From assembly GCF_040869045.1 (NCBI RefSeq), contig NC_090322.1, positions 195,423,477 to 195,487,476 of the forward strand: a DNA stretch of 64,000 bases. The letters are read 5' to 3'. Shown piece after piece: positions 33,063-44,337 of the stretch (position 1 is its first letter; every line of letters starts with the position of its first letter). The position numbers were made by a program, and so were the translations under genes. Below the pieces are notes generated by a model. It was not told the origin of the DNA and did no database searches. It worked only from the letters and a program-made list of their open reading frames with translations. Origin of the DNA: Eurosta solidaginis. Taxonomy: Eukaryota; Arthropoda; Insecta; Diptera; Tephritidae.

Positions 33063-34173
33063 AAGTACCTGGGCGACCGAGCTTTGCTCGGCTATCTTCG
33101 AGTATGCCGCATAACATACTTTGTTCTACATGTCATCATGAATCAAACTCTACTTTTTTTATATGTACATATATTATATATTTTTACTTACCAATATTTG
33201 ATTTACTTAAAAATAGATTTCAAAAACATATCAAAGACTAACCGCAAAATGAACTGGAATGAAAAATTTGAAATGGGTAATTCCAGCCCATAGTATAAGG
33301 GATTGTTATGATAATTAGTGAAATCGACAACTAAGTTATTTATGTCGAGTATGTTCATGAGCCGAATTATTAATTTCAAACATTTTTTTAGTTATACACT
33401 ATGAAAGTCTCACAATTTTATTACATTCCAAAAACTTGTAAATTTCACGAATAACAACTATCAGTTATGACAACAGTTTAATGAAATGTCATCTTACTTC
33501 CCTAAGCGCCATCTGTTGGTAAGTAGTGAAATGGTTAGATGTCGTTTTCAAATGGAACATATGCCTCTAGTGTTCAACGGTAGCAAATTACCATGGTGAG
33601 ACATCTTTTTGCTATGGTGAGAAATCTTTCTAATAGTAATCTGTGAGAAATTTGCTAAATATTTGCCAAAGATATGCATTTAAATATATTTTGCTAGAAT
33701 TTGACACGGCGCCGTGATATTGCATTTCAATTTTATTAGCCTGTGTGAAATTAAGAAAATTAAGTCGAATCATGTGTAAGATTTTTTTACGAAGATTTGT
33801 AACTTTAATGTTCTCCTTTAAAGCTTTAATAGAATATGAGTACGTAGAGTATTATTTCGTCTAACTACCCCAACCCTAAATGGCAACTCTACTCAAAAAT
33901 GTGCCTATTGTAATGCGGAGTGAAATACCTTTCGTTTGATACGCATATCGGCATATCTCATGCAATTTTTTTTTTCAATTTCGAAGAGGTGACAACCTTG
34001 TGAAACATTCTGAGTGGCAACACGTAGCTAGAAAGCCTTAGAAGGTGATACATTATCTCTGTGCCAAATTTCATATAATTCGGTTGAGCCGTTCCCGAGA
34101 ACGTTCGGCTATACAAACATACAAATATACCAATATACAAATATACAAGAATTGCTCGTTTAAAGTTATAAGA
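33063..34173 (-). mobile_element. Non-autonomous Helitron, minus strand
   Basis: Minus reading: after A the 5' end is TCTTATAACTTTAAACGAGC and TTCTTGTATATTTG, as in insect Helitrons. The 3' end has a CCGAGC-AAA-GCTCGG hairpin followed by TCGCCCAGGTACTT (plus 33063-33091). About 1.1 kb, no helicase. The word TATCAAACGAAAGGT near 33925 echoes the minisatellite core. Confidence 0.62.
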
Positions 34174-34482
34174 TAATAATACTAAAAGCTAGAAAATGAT
34201 TAGGTATGTCCTAGGTACTAGTCACCACACTCCTCATGAATCTAGGGCGTTGATCAAATAATTAAATAAAAGCGTTGGACACGCCAAAGTTCTATTGATA
34301 GTCATATAAAAGACCAACTGAACCTTAATCAGGTTATGATACGTCCCACATTTTTAGAAATTTCACGCGCCCAACGCCTTTATTTAGTTGTCTGATCAAC
34401 GCCCTAGATTGATGAGGCGTGTGATGACTAGTACCTAGGACCTACCTAATTATTTTCTAGCTTTTGGTATTATTATTACTTC
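34174..34482. mobile_element. Foldback MITE with ~110-bp inverted arms
   Basis: Left arm 34174-34288 and right arm 34375-34482 are inverse copies with some mismatches (shared TCCTAGGTACTAGTCA, TCTAGGGCGTTGATCA). Spacer about 85 bp. It directly abuts the Helitron 5' end, so target duplication could not be read. Confidence 0.7.
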
Positions 34483-34840
34483 ATATGAGTATTGTTTTCC
34501 ATAAAACCATTCAACTTAACAATTTTTTTAAATTATTTTATTTGAATATGAGTAGCTATTTTAAGAAGCAACTAATCTGGCCAATGACAAGAAAGTGGTA
34601 TCAAAACAAATTAAAAAGATATTAATAAGATAGACTAAGTTATTTAAAACTATAAATTAGATTTTATAGTTTTAAAGAGTTATGGACGTTGCTGCATTTA
34701 TGTTGGATTAAAATATAAGTTACATTAAATGTTACCCTACAAATGCAATAAATTTTGATAATAGATGCACCGTTATGCATGAATTTTTATTAGGTTAAAA
34801 AATCATAAATAAAGGTTGCACTGCATCGAAGTCTAGTAAT
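34483..34840. other. Unassigned AT-rich sequence
   Basis: No gene or repeat recognised. Confidence 0.4.
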
Positions 34841-37336
34841 AACAAGTAAGGAAGGTTAAGTTCGGGTGTAACCGAACATTACATACTCAGTTGAGAGCTT
34901 TGGAGACAAAATAAGGGAAAATCACCATTTAGCAAAATGAACCTAGGGTAACCCTGGAATGTGTTTGTATGACATGTGTATCAAATGAAAGGCATTGAAG
35001 AGTATTTTATGAGGGAGTGGGCCATAGTTCTATAAGTGGACGCCATTTAGGGATATCGCCATAAAGGTGGATCAGGGTTGACTCTAGAATTTGTTTGTAC
35101 GATATGGGTATCAAATGAAAGGTGTTACTGAGTATTTTAAAATGGAGTGATCCTTAGTTCCATAGGTGGACGCCGTTTCGAGATATCGCCATAAAGGTGG
35201 ACCAGGGGTGGCCCTAGAATTTGTTTGTACGATATGGGTATCAAATGAAAGGGGTACATGAGTATTTTAAAAGGGAGTGGGCCTTATTTCTATAGGTGGA
35301 CGCCTTTTCGAGATATCGCCATAAAGGTGGACCAGGGGTGACTCTAGAATGTGTTTGTACGATATGGGTATCAAATGAAGTGTTAAATAGTATTTTAAAA
35401 GGGAGTGATCCTTAGTTCAATAGGTGGACGCCGTTTCGAGATATCGCCATAAAGATGGACCAGGGGTGGCCCTAGAATTTGTTTGTACGATATGGGTATC
35501 AAATGAAAGGTGTTAATGAGTATTTTAAAAGGGACTGGGCCTTAGTTCTATAGGTGGACGCCATTTCGGGATATCGCCATAAAGGTGGGCCAGGGTGACT
35601 CTAGAATGTGTTTGTACGATATGGGTATCAAATGAAAGGGGCTAATGAGTATTTTAAAAAGGAGTGGGCCTTATTTCTATAGGTGGACGCCTTCTTGAGA
35701 TATCGCCATAAAGGTGGATCAGGGTTGACTCTAGAATTTGTTTGTACGATATGGGTATCAAATGAAGTGTTAATGAGTATTTTAAAAGGGAGTGGGCTTT
35801 AGTTCTATAGGTGGACGCCTCTTCGATATATCGCCATAAAGGTGGACCAGGGGTGACTCTATAATGTGTTTGTACGATGTGGGTATCAAATTAAAGGTAT
35901 TAATGAGGGTTTTACAAGGGAGTGGTGGTAGTTGTATATGTGAAGGCGTTTTCCAGATATCGACCAAAATGTGGACCAGGGTGACCCAGAACATCATCTG
36001 TTGGATACCGCTAATTTATTTATATATGTAATACCACGAACAGTATTCCTGCCAAGATTTCAAGCGTTTTTTATTTCGCCCTGCAGAACTTTTTCATTTT
36101 CTTCTACTTAATATGGTAGGTGTCACACCCATTTTACAAAGTTTTTTTCTAAAGTTATATTTTGCGTCTATAAACCAATCCAATTACCATGTTTCATCTC
36201 TTTTTTCATATTTGGTACAGAATTATGGCATTTTTTTAATTTTTCGTAATTTTCGATATCGGAAAAGTGGGCGTGGTCATAGTCGGATTTCGGCCATATT
36301 TTATACCAAGATAAAGTGACTTCAGATAAGTACGTGAACTAAGTGTAGTTAATATATATCGATTTTTGCGCAAGTCATCGTGTTAACGGCCGAGCGGAAG
36401 GACAGACGGTCGACTGTGTATAAAAACTGGGGGTGGCTTCAACCGATTTCGCCCTTTTTCAAATAAATAAGTTATCGTCCTAGAATCTAAGCCCCTACCA
36501 AATTTCACAAGGATTGGTAAATTTTTGTTAGACTTATGGCATTAAAAGTATCCTAGACAAATTAAATGAAAAAAGGCGGAGCCACGCCCATTTTGAAATT
36601 TACTTTTAGTTTTGTATTTTGTTGTGGCGGCCACCGTGGTGTTTTTTTTTTTTATATCATTACTGGAGTTGAATGTTGACAGAATTTACTTATATACTGT
36701 AAAGATATTAAATTTTTTATTAAAATTTTACTTAAAAAATTTTTTTTTTAAAAGTGGGCGTGGTCGTTCTCCGATTTTGCTAATTTTTATTAAGCATACA
36801 TATAGTAATAGGAGTAACGTTCCTGCCAAATTTCATCAAGATATCTTCAACGACTGCCAAATTACAGCTTGCAAAAGTTTTAAATTACCTTCTTTTAAAA
36901 GTGGGCGGTGCCACGCCCATTGTCCAAAATTTTACTAATTTTATATTCTGCGTCATAAGTTCAATTCACCTACCATGTTTCATCGCTTTATCCGTCTTTG
37001 GTAATGAATTATCGCACTTTTTCGGTTTTTCGAAATTTTCGATATCGAAAAAGTGGGCGTGGTTAAAGTCCGATATCGTTCATTTTAAATAGCGATCTGA
37101 GATGAGTGCTCAGGAACCTACATACCAAATTTCATCAAGATACCTCAAAATGTACTCAAGTTATCGTGTTAACGGACGGACGGACGGACGGACATGGCTC
37201 AATCAAATTTTTTTTCGATCCTGATGATTTTGATATCTGGAAGTCTATATCTATCTCAATTCCTTTATATCTGTACAACCAACCGTTATCCAATCAAAGT
37301 TAATATACTCTGTGAGCTCTGCTCAACTGAGTATAA
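34841..37336 (-). repeat. L repeat, long copy 2 with expanded minisatellite
   Basis: AACAAGTAAG (34841-34850), 9 nt, perfect hairpin GTTCGG/CCGAAC (34860-34877), subterminal TACTCAGTTGAG (34884-34895); at the far end its inverse CTCAACTGAGTA (37322-37333). In between: about eight ~130-bp units, then words AGTGGGCGTGG, TTTCGATATCG and CGGACGGACGG near 37175. No real coding region. Confidence 0.85.
34935..36000. repeat. ~130-bp tandem array, about 8 units
   Basis: GTTTGTAC-type unit starts at 34963, 35093, 35223, 35353, 35481, 35610, 35740 and 35868 (steps 128-130). Four middle units alternate GACTCT and GGCCCT forms, a dimeric pattern. Copy 1 of L has only two units. Confidence 0.88.
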
Positions 37337-37781
37337 TAAAAACACCTGAAGACAATTATTGGAAATAGAAACAACTATTGCGAAGTACCTTTGTCCAGCT
37401 GGCAGCGTAATAGATAAGGAAATTATTGTTATATTTTATAACACTTTTGACTATTTTTCTACATTTTTTGTTAGACCGTTCAAGTAAATAATCTTTCAAT
37501 AAATTTATCCAACTTTTGCTTTCATAACTAATTTTTGAAGTGTAGACATTTATCGTTTTAAACAGAATAATGTGGCTTATCAGCTCAATAGTATAAGCTT
37601 ACGAAAAACCTCACACAGGTGGGAGTTCAGGGTTTTGTGCAAATGGTCTAGCATTTGATACGTCATGGCAAATACGCAACATCAAAAACCGTAGTTTATT
37701 TATTCAATTTTGAATAGCAAATGAAAAACTGTCAAAAGAAAACAAAAGATCCAAAGAAAAATTTAAAATGAAAAAATTGTT
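37337..37781. other. Unassigned sequence
   Basis: Nothing recognised between L repeat and MITE. Confidence 0.4.
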
Positions 37782-37789
37782 CACGATAC

Positions 37790-37983
37790 CATGGCGGAAC
37801 GATACAAGGTGGCAGCATGGGACAGCTGATTATAAACTTTTTTTAATTGATTTGATACATCAACTTCCGGCGCAGACCGATTTTGACATTTGTCCATCGA
37901 ACTTACAAAAACAAAGTACATGGAAATTTCATTTATGTTTGTACGTATGTCACCATGCTGCCACCTTGTATCGTTCCGCCATG
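37790..37983. mobile_element. P-element-like MITE, 194 bp
   Basis: Perfect 31-bp terminal inverted repeats (37790-37820 and 37953-37983) starting CATGGCGGAAC and holding AAGGTGG at positions 17-23. A perfect 8-bp target duplication CACGATAC flanks it (37782-37789, 37984-37991). Length of repeats, CATG start, AAGGTGG position and 8-bp duplication all match the Drosophila P element plan. Non-coding. Confidence 0.85.
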
Positions 37984-37991
37984 CACGATAC

Positions 37992-38560
37992 GTTACTTTC
38001 ATTTGCTATAGCAAAGTTTCCAACATCAAATGCACATAATTCTGTAAAAATATATTGTTTGAATCGGAAATTTTTTAAATTAAGGTTTGAAAAAAATAAG
38101 ATTAATATTTAGGCCCTTTAGGCTATTAAAGGTGGAGGTGTACTTAAGCACTGCACAAATCATGTTTCAAATCAAGTATGGCTTTAATGACTTTCTTCGG
38201 CCCATAAAAACATCAATTCTACTAGCCTAAAAATAACAGCAGTATTTCTAAGAAGTTACTTAGTTTGATTATTTATGTTTTTTGTTTTTTTTTTTTGACA
38301 ACTGTCAACTTAGTATTGATGGGATCTCAAATTGATAATCAGTGTTGCCAGAACTTTTCCATTTGTCTGGAACAAAAAGAAGATTGAAAAAAATAAAAAG
38401 CTGAAAAAGGCTAAATAAAAATGTTTAAGGCTAAGAAAAAATTTAAAAGTTTAAAAAGTTTAAGGCAACTTTCTGTGCGTTTTATTAATTTTTTCATATA
38501 AGACATAACATAATAAAAAAATTTAATTTTTACTACAATTTCATAAAAAATAAGTTTATA
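37992..38560. other. Unassigned sequence
   Basis: No gene or repeat recognised. Confidence 0.4.
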
Positions 38561-38561
38561 G

Positions 38562-39070
38562 ATGCTATCTGTGTTGAATTGCTTAAAAAATGTTTTAACA
38601 AAAACTGTCAAACGTGAATCCGAAATTCGAGACACTCTCTGTGAAGAAGTGATAGAAAAAGCGAAGTTTCTTTGTGAAAAATGGGATATTGATGTAGTAA
38701 AACGTGAAACGAGGCGCCGCAAAATTGGCTGGAGGTATTCCGCAGAATGTTAAATTTCTCGCGTCATGAAAAGTGTTCTCAATCGTCTCCAACAAAAAAT
38801 ACATACGTACAAGACTTACACGACTAAATTACCTTAATTTTATATTTGGATTTCTCTTAGAAGTTGGAAATTTGTTAGACAGGGATAATAACGACGAAAA
38901 TGTAAGGACTTGGGTGAGTTTTCTAATACAGATTTCGATGGAACAGAACTTTTTATCGAAATATGAGTGTGCAAAATAAAACTCCGTTAGAATTACTTAC
39001 TTTTATAATGTCGTATGGAGAAGATGTTTTTCCAAACTTCACTATCTCAGTATTACTAATATATTATAAT
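38562..39070 (+). pseudogene. Possible hAT-like transposase C-terminal relic
   Basis: Plus frames read ESEIRDTLCEEVIEKAKFLCEKWDIDVVKRETRRRKIG (38562-38753) and, after shifts, KTPLELLTFIMSYGEDVFPNFTISVLLI (near 38960-39060). The spacing and the F-PN block resemble the region before and at the hAT dimerisation domain of DUF4371-type transposases. The usual SAERSFS motif is not visible. Similarity is weak and other origins are possible. Confidence 0.4.
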
Positions 39071-39419
39071 CACATTATTATTAAATATGTATTTCAGTCT
39101 ACTTATAGATAATATCTTCAGCCCATGATACAAATATAGGAAGGTAGAACATTTCTCTCTTCTCGGCGGCCGTAATGATTTTTTGACTTAAAAAAAAAAA
39201 TTAAAATCTCTTTCAAAAACTTTGTGGAAATGCGAAACCAAAGGATACAAACAAAAATGTTAGTATATTTGACTTTGCAAATGCCCGATAAGAAATAAAA
39301 AAATTAATAAAATAGATCGAAAATTTGGTATGAATTTTTTTAGTTCGATTTTATGGTTTTTTTTTCAAAAAATGTATTATTGGCCTTTCATTTTTTAAAT
39401 TTATTAAACTATTTTATGA
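39071..39419. other. AT-rich unassigned sequence
   Basis: Poly-A and poly-T runs only. Confidence 0.4.
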
Positions 39420-40110
39420 ACTATTTTTATAAAAAACGCAGTATAAATATTTTATATTTTTATTTTATATTCGATATTTCGACTTCAGTCTTAAGTCTTC
39501 ATCAGGACTGTGAAACAAAACAAAACAAAAACAATAATTATAACATTTTCAAAAATTCAACATAAAACAAATACCACTTACACAATTGAGTATGTTATAC
39601 AGACTAACCATATGTGCGAAAATGAAGAATGTTGGAGACAAATAATCATACAAAAATATAAACAATATTTTAAAGCACCGTAAATGTAAACAAAATTTTT
39701 GCAAAAACAAAAGTACATCGAGTGGCTAAAAGTAAGACATACAAGCACACATATGTATATCATCTCATTTTCTTATTGTTGTGGGAGAGATCTTCCTACC
39801 GCGCATTGTTGTTGCCTTAAAACTAAGTCCCGATACACATGTGTGCAGTGGTCAGTGTCCGCCTTAAAATTCAACCTAGTACTATTAGGGGTGTTCGCTA
39901 TATGGAGCATTTCAAAGTAAATCTTTTATTATAATTTCTCTCCTCATGTAAAATAGTTACATTATCGAAGTCTGGATAATGCCCCGTATCTTTACAATGG
40001 GCTGACAAGGCCGTCTTATTTTCTGAATAATTGTTTCTTAACTTATGCTTCTTATTTTTGCTGTACAAATCCCTCGCCTGGGTTAATAGGCCAGAACATT
40101 CAAGAAGCTT
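39420..40110 (-). pseudogene. Penelope-like element tail with GIY-YIG end
   Basis: Minus reading from 40085: ARDLYSKNKKHKLRNNYSENKTALSAHCKDTGHYPDFDNVTIL, then HEERNYNKRF, and after a frameshift MLHIANTPNSTRLNFKADTD. The TALSAHC-x5-H-x-DF and E-MLHI blocks match the C-terminal GIY-YIG endonuclease of Penelope-like elements. The 3' region carries a hammerhead-like core (39477-39505). The GIY-YIG core itself and the RT are missing. Confidence 0.7.
39477..39505 (-). ncRNA. Hammerhead-ribozyme-like core
   Basis: Minus reading CTGATGA, A, then GACTT-AAGACTG-AAGTC (stem-loop) and GAAA. These are the two conserved hammerhead cores around stem II. Penelope-like elements are known to carry hammerhead motifs. 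A stem I partner was not found and one extra A follows CTGATGA, so activity is doubtful. Confidence 0.45.
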
Positions 40111-40208
40111 TAAATAAATACCTCTAACGGAGGTCCAAGGAATCGAGCAGTTTCAGTAGGGTTTTAGCAAAAAAAAGTTGCTATTACAGATTTTTGTTCC
40201 ACAATATT

Positions 40209-40789
40209 CTACGAATATCGTAGCTGATTTGTGCTATACACCAGGCGGGGGCCATACATAGAGATCGAAGTTGGGGCAGAGTAACGCGCATATCCTTCGG
40301 AAGTGTGCATTCTTCTTCGGCTTGTTTGCAAAGGCGGGAGCCTGCGTTTGAAGAAAATCACAGACTCTGCGTTCGTGTTGCTCTGGATCATACTACACGA
40401 TATCTCGTCATAGAGCTTATGAGGATGTCTTCTTAGCTGCCTTGGAGGTGAAACTGCATCAATCAATTGCCTTTTTGGGATGCCTCGGTGCTCAGACGTC
40501 TTAACAAGATATTCCGTGGTAGTTTTAAGTGGGAAAATTGGCAGCCCTGCAACTTTTTTCGTTGCACCGATTTGAGGATTTTTAAGCATCTTTGTGCATT
40601 GTACGCAATTTCGGATGCATTTGTATATTTTGATTGAGACTGTGTTCGAACGTCACAACCAAAAGTTGTTGGGGTCCCACAGTAGTAACTTTATGCCATC
40701 GAAGTGACTGTCCAGTTGTTGTGTTATGTGCAAGGCCTACGTCGTGAACAATATGGCCGTATGTACATTAAATCAGTGCCAAGTCCTGT
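40209..40789 (-). pseudogene. Jockey-like LINE C-terminal fragment
   Basis: The minus frame 40589-40209 reads HRGIPKRQLIDAVSPPRQLRRHPHKLYDEIS, matching the HPNRHL and HYDEIR region of the fragments at 8440-9612. Upstream minus sequence (to 40789) gives degraded QLDSHFDGIKLLLW-type thumb words. Dead copy. Confidence 0.68.
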
Positions 40790-41029
40790 GATGTGAAAAA
40801 TTTGAAGAGACAAGGGATATAAATGTTTATTTTTGCAGCATTGTTTCCTTTTGTTGATTCCAATCTGCATTTGCAGAGCCATGAAGCTGCCGGACAAAAG
40901 TATGTTCCTCCTCTATGCTTTCAACCCGTCGGGAAACGAAGCTCCCTCCGTTGTTGTCCTTCAGCTACGAGAGCAATGTTTCCTATATTTCAGGACGAGG
41001 GTGGCAGACGTATGATGACTTTCCCACGC

Positions 41030-42430
41030 GTGCTTTGCACACAGATTATATTAACTTTTGTAGCATAACGGTTGATCGTAACGGCATAAACGCATTGAGA
41101 TAAATAAAGACTTCCACACATCAAAATGCTCAGGATGAAAAAAGAAATTGATATAGCCATCTCTTTCCGTCTGTCCGTTCGTCCTACTGTGTACACGATA
41201 ACTTGAGTAAATATTGAGATATCTTATGGATATTTGGTAAATGGGTTTCCTGGCACTCATCTCACATCTTTATTTAAAATTAGCGAGCGCGGATGATAAC
41301 CACGCCCACTTTTTATACATATGTATAACACTTTGGAAAACACTAAAACCTGATTACTTAGTAATAAATATACCTAGAATGTTGAAATTTGATGTGTGGA
41401 CTGACATTTAGTTTCTTGATAAAAATTTGAACAAATTTTTTAAAATGGGCGTGGCAACGGCCACCTCTTTTAAATTCAGTTTTACAAATAATAAATAAAT
41501 AACGCGAAGAAAGGTTAACGGATAATATTGGGTACACATATTTTCCTTACAGCAGAAAATATTTTAAGAAAAAATGGACTAGATTGGTTAAGGACCACGC
41601 CCACATTTATACAAAATACTTTTAAAAGGGTCGTAGACGAATATAATAAACGACACCTTTGCGAAAAAGAGCTTAATATCAATGATACTTGACTTTCTAA
41701 ATGGAATCATAACAAAAATCTAAAAAATATTAAAATATTTGAAAATCGGCGTGACACTGCCCCTTTTTTGACTAAATAATTGTCTATGTTTTAGGAGCCA
41801 CAACTCGAAGAAAAGTTGACATTCCTTAATCAAATTGGGAATACATACTTTCCTTATAGCATGAGATGTTTCTAGTAAAAATGGACGGGATCGTTTAAGG
41901 ACCACGCCCACTTTTATATAAAAGATATTTAAAAGGGTCGTAGGCTAGAATAATAAGATATATCTTAGCGAAAAAAAATTTCATATCAATGATATTTCAC
42001 TTACCAAGTTTTATTGGAAGAGGAAATCGGGATACAGTTTTTTTAATGGGCGATGCGACGCCCCTATTTCGAACAAGCATAACACAACATATCTAGAGCG
42101 AAAAAAAAATAAATCCATCATAACACAATTCGATACACATATTAGGTTATAACAAGAAATATTTCTATTAAAAATAGCATTCTAGGTGTATTATTTACTA
42201 AATAATCAGGTTTTTTGTGTTTTCGAAAATGATATATACATAAAAAGTTGGCGTGGTTATCATCCGATTTTGCGCATTTTAAATAGCGATGTGAGATGAG
42301 TACCAAAGAACCCATATACCAAATTTCAATAAGATATCTCACTATTTACTCGGACATGGCTAAATCAATTCCCTTTTTATCTTAATTCGTTTACGCCGTT
42401 ACGATCAAACATTATGCTACCAAAGTTCAT
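41030..42430. repeat. L2 repeat with inverted ends
   Basis: 41044-41390 and 42180-42425 are inverse relatives (both hold ACGCCCACTTTTTATA or its complement, AATACACC/GGTGTATT and TGCCGTTACGATCAA words). The interior repeats GGACCACGCCCAC and GGGTCGTAGG blocks. Related to 58955-60235. Non-coding. Confidence 0.65.
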
Positions 42431-42599
42431 AATATTGAAACATATCGAAAGCTTCAAGTTTTGGGCATGTTTCCTTAAAATACAGATGTGAAAATAAATA
42501 TTCGTGTTTCAATACAAATTTATCTATTTTTAAGAAAATTTTGTCATAGCTAAAAAAATTTTATTTTCAAGAAAATTAATTGTCTTTTCTGCAGAACTT

Positions 42600-43065
42600 A
42601 AATTTACCTCACTCTACGTGGGCGGCAGCACGCTCATTTAACACAATTGTACTAAATTCCCCATTTTGTGTCATAATGATAATCCACTAGCCAATTTTTG
42701 GATAACACTCCCATAAGAAATTGGTAACAGCTCTGTAAATAATATATAAGTATCCAAAAACAAATTGATATCCTTTTGCTAAAATATCGATAACTTTTTC
42801 CATTTCTCGAAATTTTCGATGTCTGAAGGGTGGCTATCACTCGATTTCGCCCATTTTCAACACTAATCTACTGTGGGTCAGGATAAACCGAATTTCGTAA
42901 AGGTATCTCATTGTAACTCAAGTTATCGTGTTAACGGGCGGACGGTCATGGCTCAATCGAATTTTTTTTCGATGCTGATAATTTTGATATAAGGAAGTCT
43001 GTTTCTATCTCGGTACTTTTATACCATTATGTGCTACGGTTATACCCTTGTGTACATGTACACGC
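42600..43065 (+). repeat. L-type repeat fragment
   Basis: CTCGATTTCGCCCATTTTCA, AGTTATCGTGTTAACGGGCG and AATTTTTTTTCGATGCTGAT are words of the L distal part. Confidence 0.55.
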
Positions 43066-43845
43066 TCTCTAGACCCCGGCCCGAATATCGTGTATATAGG
43101 CCAATATACGTTTAACAAATAAGTATGAGGATGCTTTTACGGGGGTTGGGGCCCCACATTCTCCTGCAAAAACATCCAAATATTTAAAATAAGATTATGG
43201 GTAGTGTGTAGAACATAAGGTTGTTTTATTTGTAGCGATGTAAACTCAATTCCTATATTCTTATGTAAGCCGCCCAGAGCTCATTAAATTTTACGAATAT
43301 GTGACAGATGAATAGACATTTAAATCTATAGGAAATTAACGTCTCATTTACACTTAACACAATATCTTTATTATGTCAACCCACTTAACTTCGAGTTGTT
43401 TTGTGGCTCAAAATTTAGTGCACTGCTCCCAAATCTGATTTTGTGTCAGTATACGTTAGAACACGTTTTCAGTTTGGAAACAGAACTAATTAGTGGAGTC
43501 TGTTTACTTTTCTCTATTTATTCATTAAAAATACACTGAACGTATTGATACTGCATTCAGTTGTGCAAATATGTAAACCGAAAATTATAAGGAAATTTTT
43601 TTTTTGAAAAAGCAAAATAGCAAAATATTTGCCAAACGTGGACTAATAACATTTCGCTGGAATATCAATAATTATATACGGTTTGTTGTTTTGGTAGAGC
43701 AGAAACTGTTTGTTCACATGATTTCAAATTTTCATTATAATTCATGAAACAATAGATAGGTTCATTAAGCTCCTATTGTAGGAAATTTATATGGAAATGT
43801 TATTTGAAAAAGCTTTATAAACCTTTTGTTGTTCTTATCTATACA
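43066..43845. other. Unassigned sequence
   Basis: No gene or known repeat recognised. Confidence 0.4.
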
Positions 43846-44214
43846 AATAAATAAATAAAAAATTTATGTAAGGCGTTTTAACCCCTGAAGAGACATTAGG
43901 CCGAGCTTCTCTTCCGATTTGCGTTGTGCTCTTTTTTAATTTTTCCTACAAATTGGCCGGACGGGACCTACTTGTTTTATGCCGACTCCGAAAGGAATCT
44001 GCAATGCAGTTGAGTTTTCACTGAGAGGTTTTCATGGCCGAAATACACTCGGAGTGCTTGCCAAACACTTCCAAGGGGCGACCCCACTTAGAAAAATGTT
44101 CTTCCAATTGAAAAATCTTATTTCGAAAATTTTGATGTTGCTTTGCCCGGGGCGTGAACCCAGTATCTTCGGTGTGGTATGCGGAGCACGCTACCTTCAC
44201 ACCACTTTGGCCGC
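43846..44214 (-). mobile_element. SINE A copy, minus strand
   Basis: Near full length. Minus reading: GTGGTGTGAAGGTAGCGTGC (A-box side), GATACTGGGTTCACGCCCCG (B box), body with CGCCCCTTGGAAGTG and AGAGAAGCTCGGCC, tail ATTTATTTATTTG. Confidence 0.85.
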
Positions 44215-44337
44215 CAATCCGAAAATTTACTCAAGCTATAACGAGCCGAGTGGATAAAAAAAATTGTTTACGTTCATGTTAAATTTTGAAGTATTTTTAT
44301 TTTGTCAATTTTCTTAAATCTAGAAATAAAAGCTTTT

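Noticed and set aside
36622..36650. Full SINE at GGCGGCCACCGTGGTG
   Set aside because: Only about 16 bp of a SINE head followed by T residues; no B box or body. It could be a tiny truncated copy or chance, so it is not annotated.
37768..38112. 114-codon frame over the small MITE
   Set aside because: The frame runs through both terminal inverted repeats and the target duplication; it is incidental.
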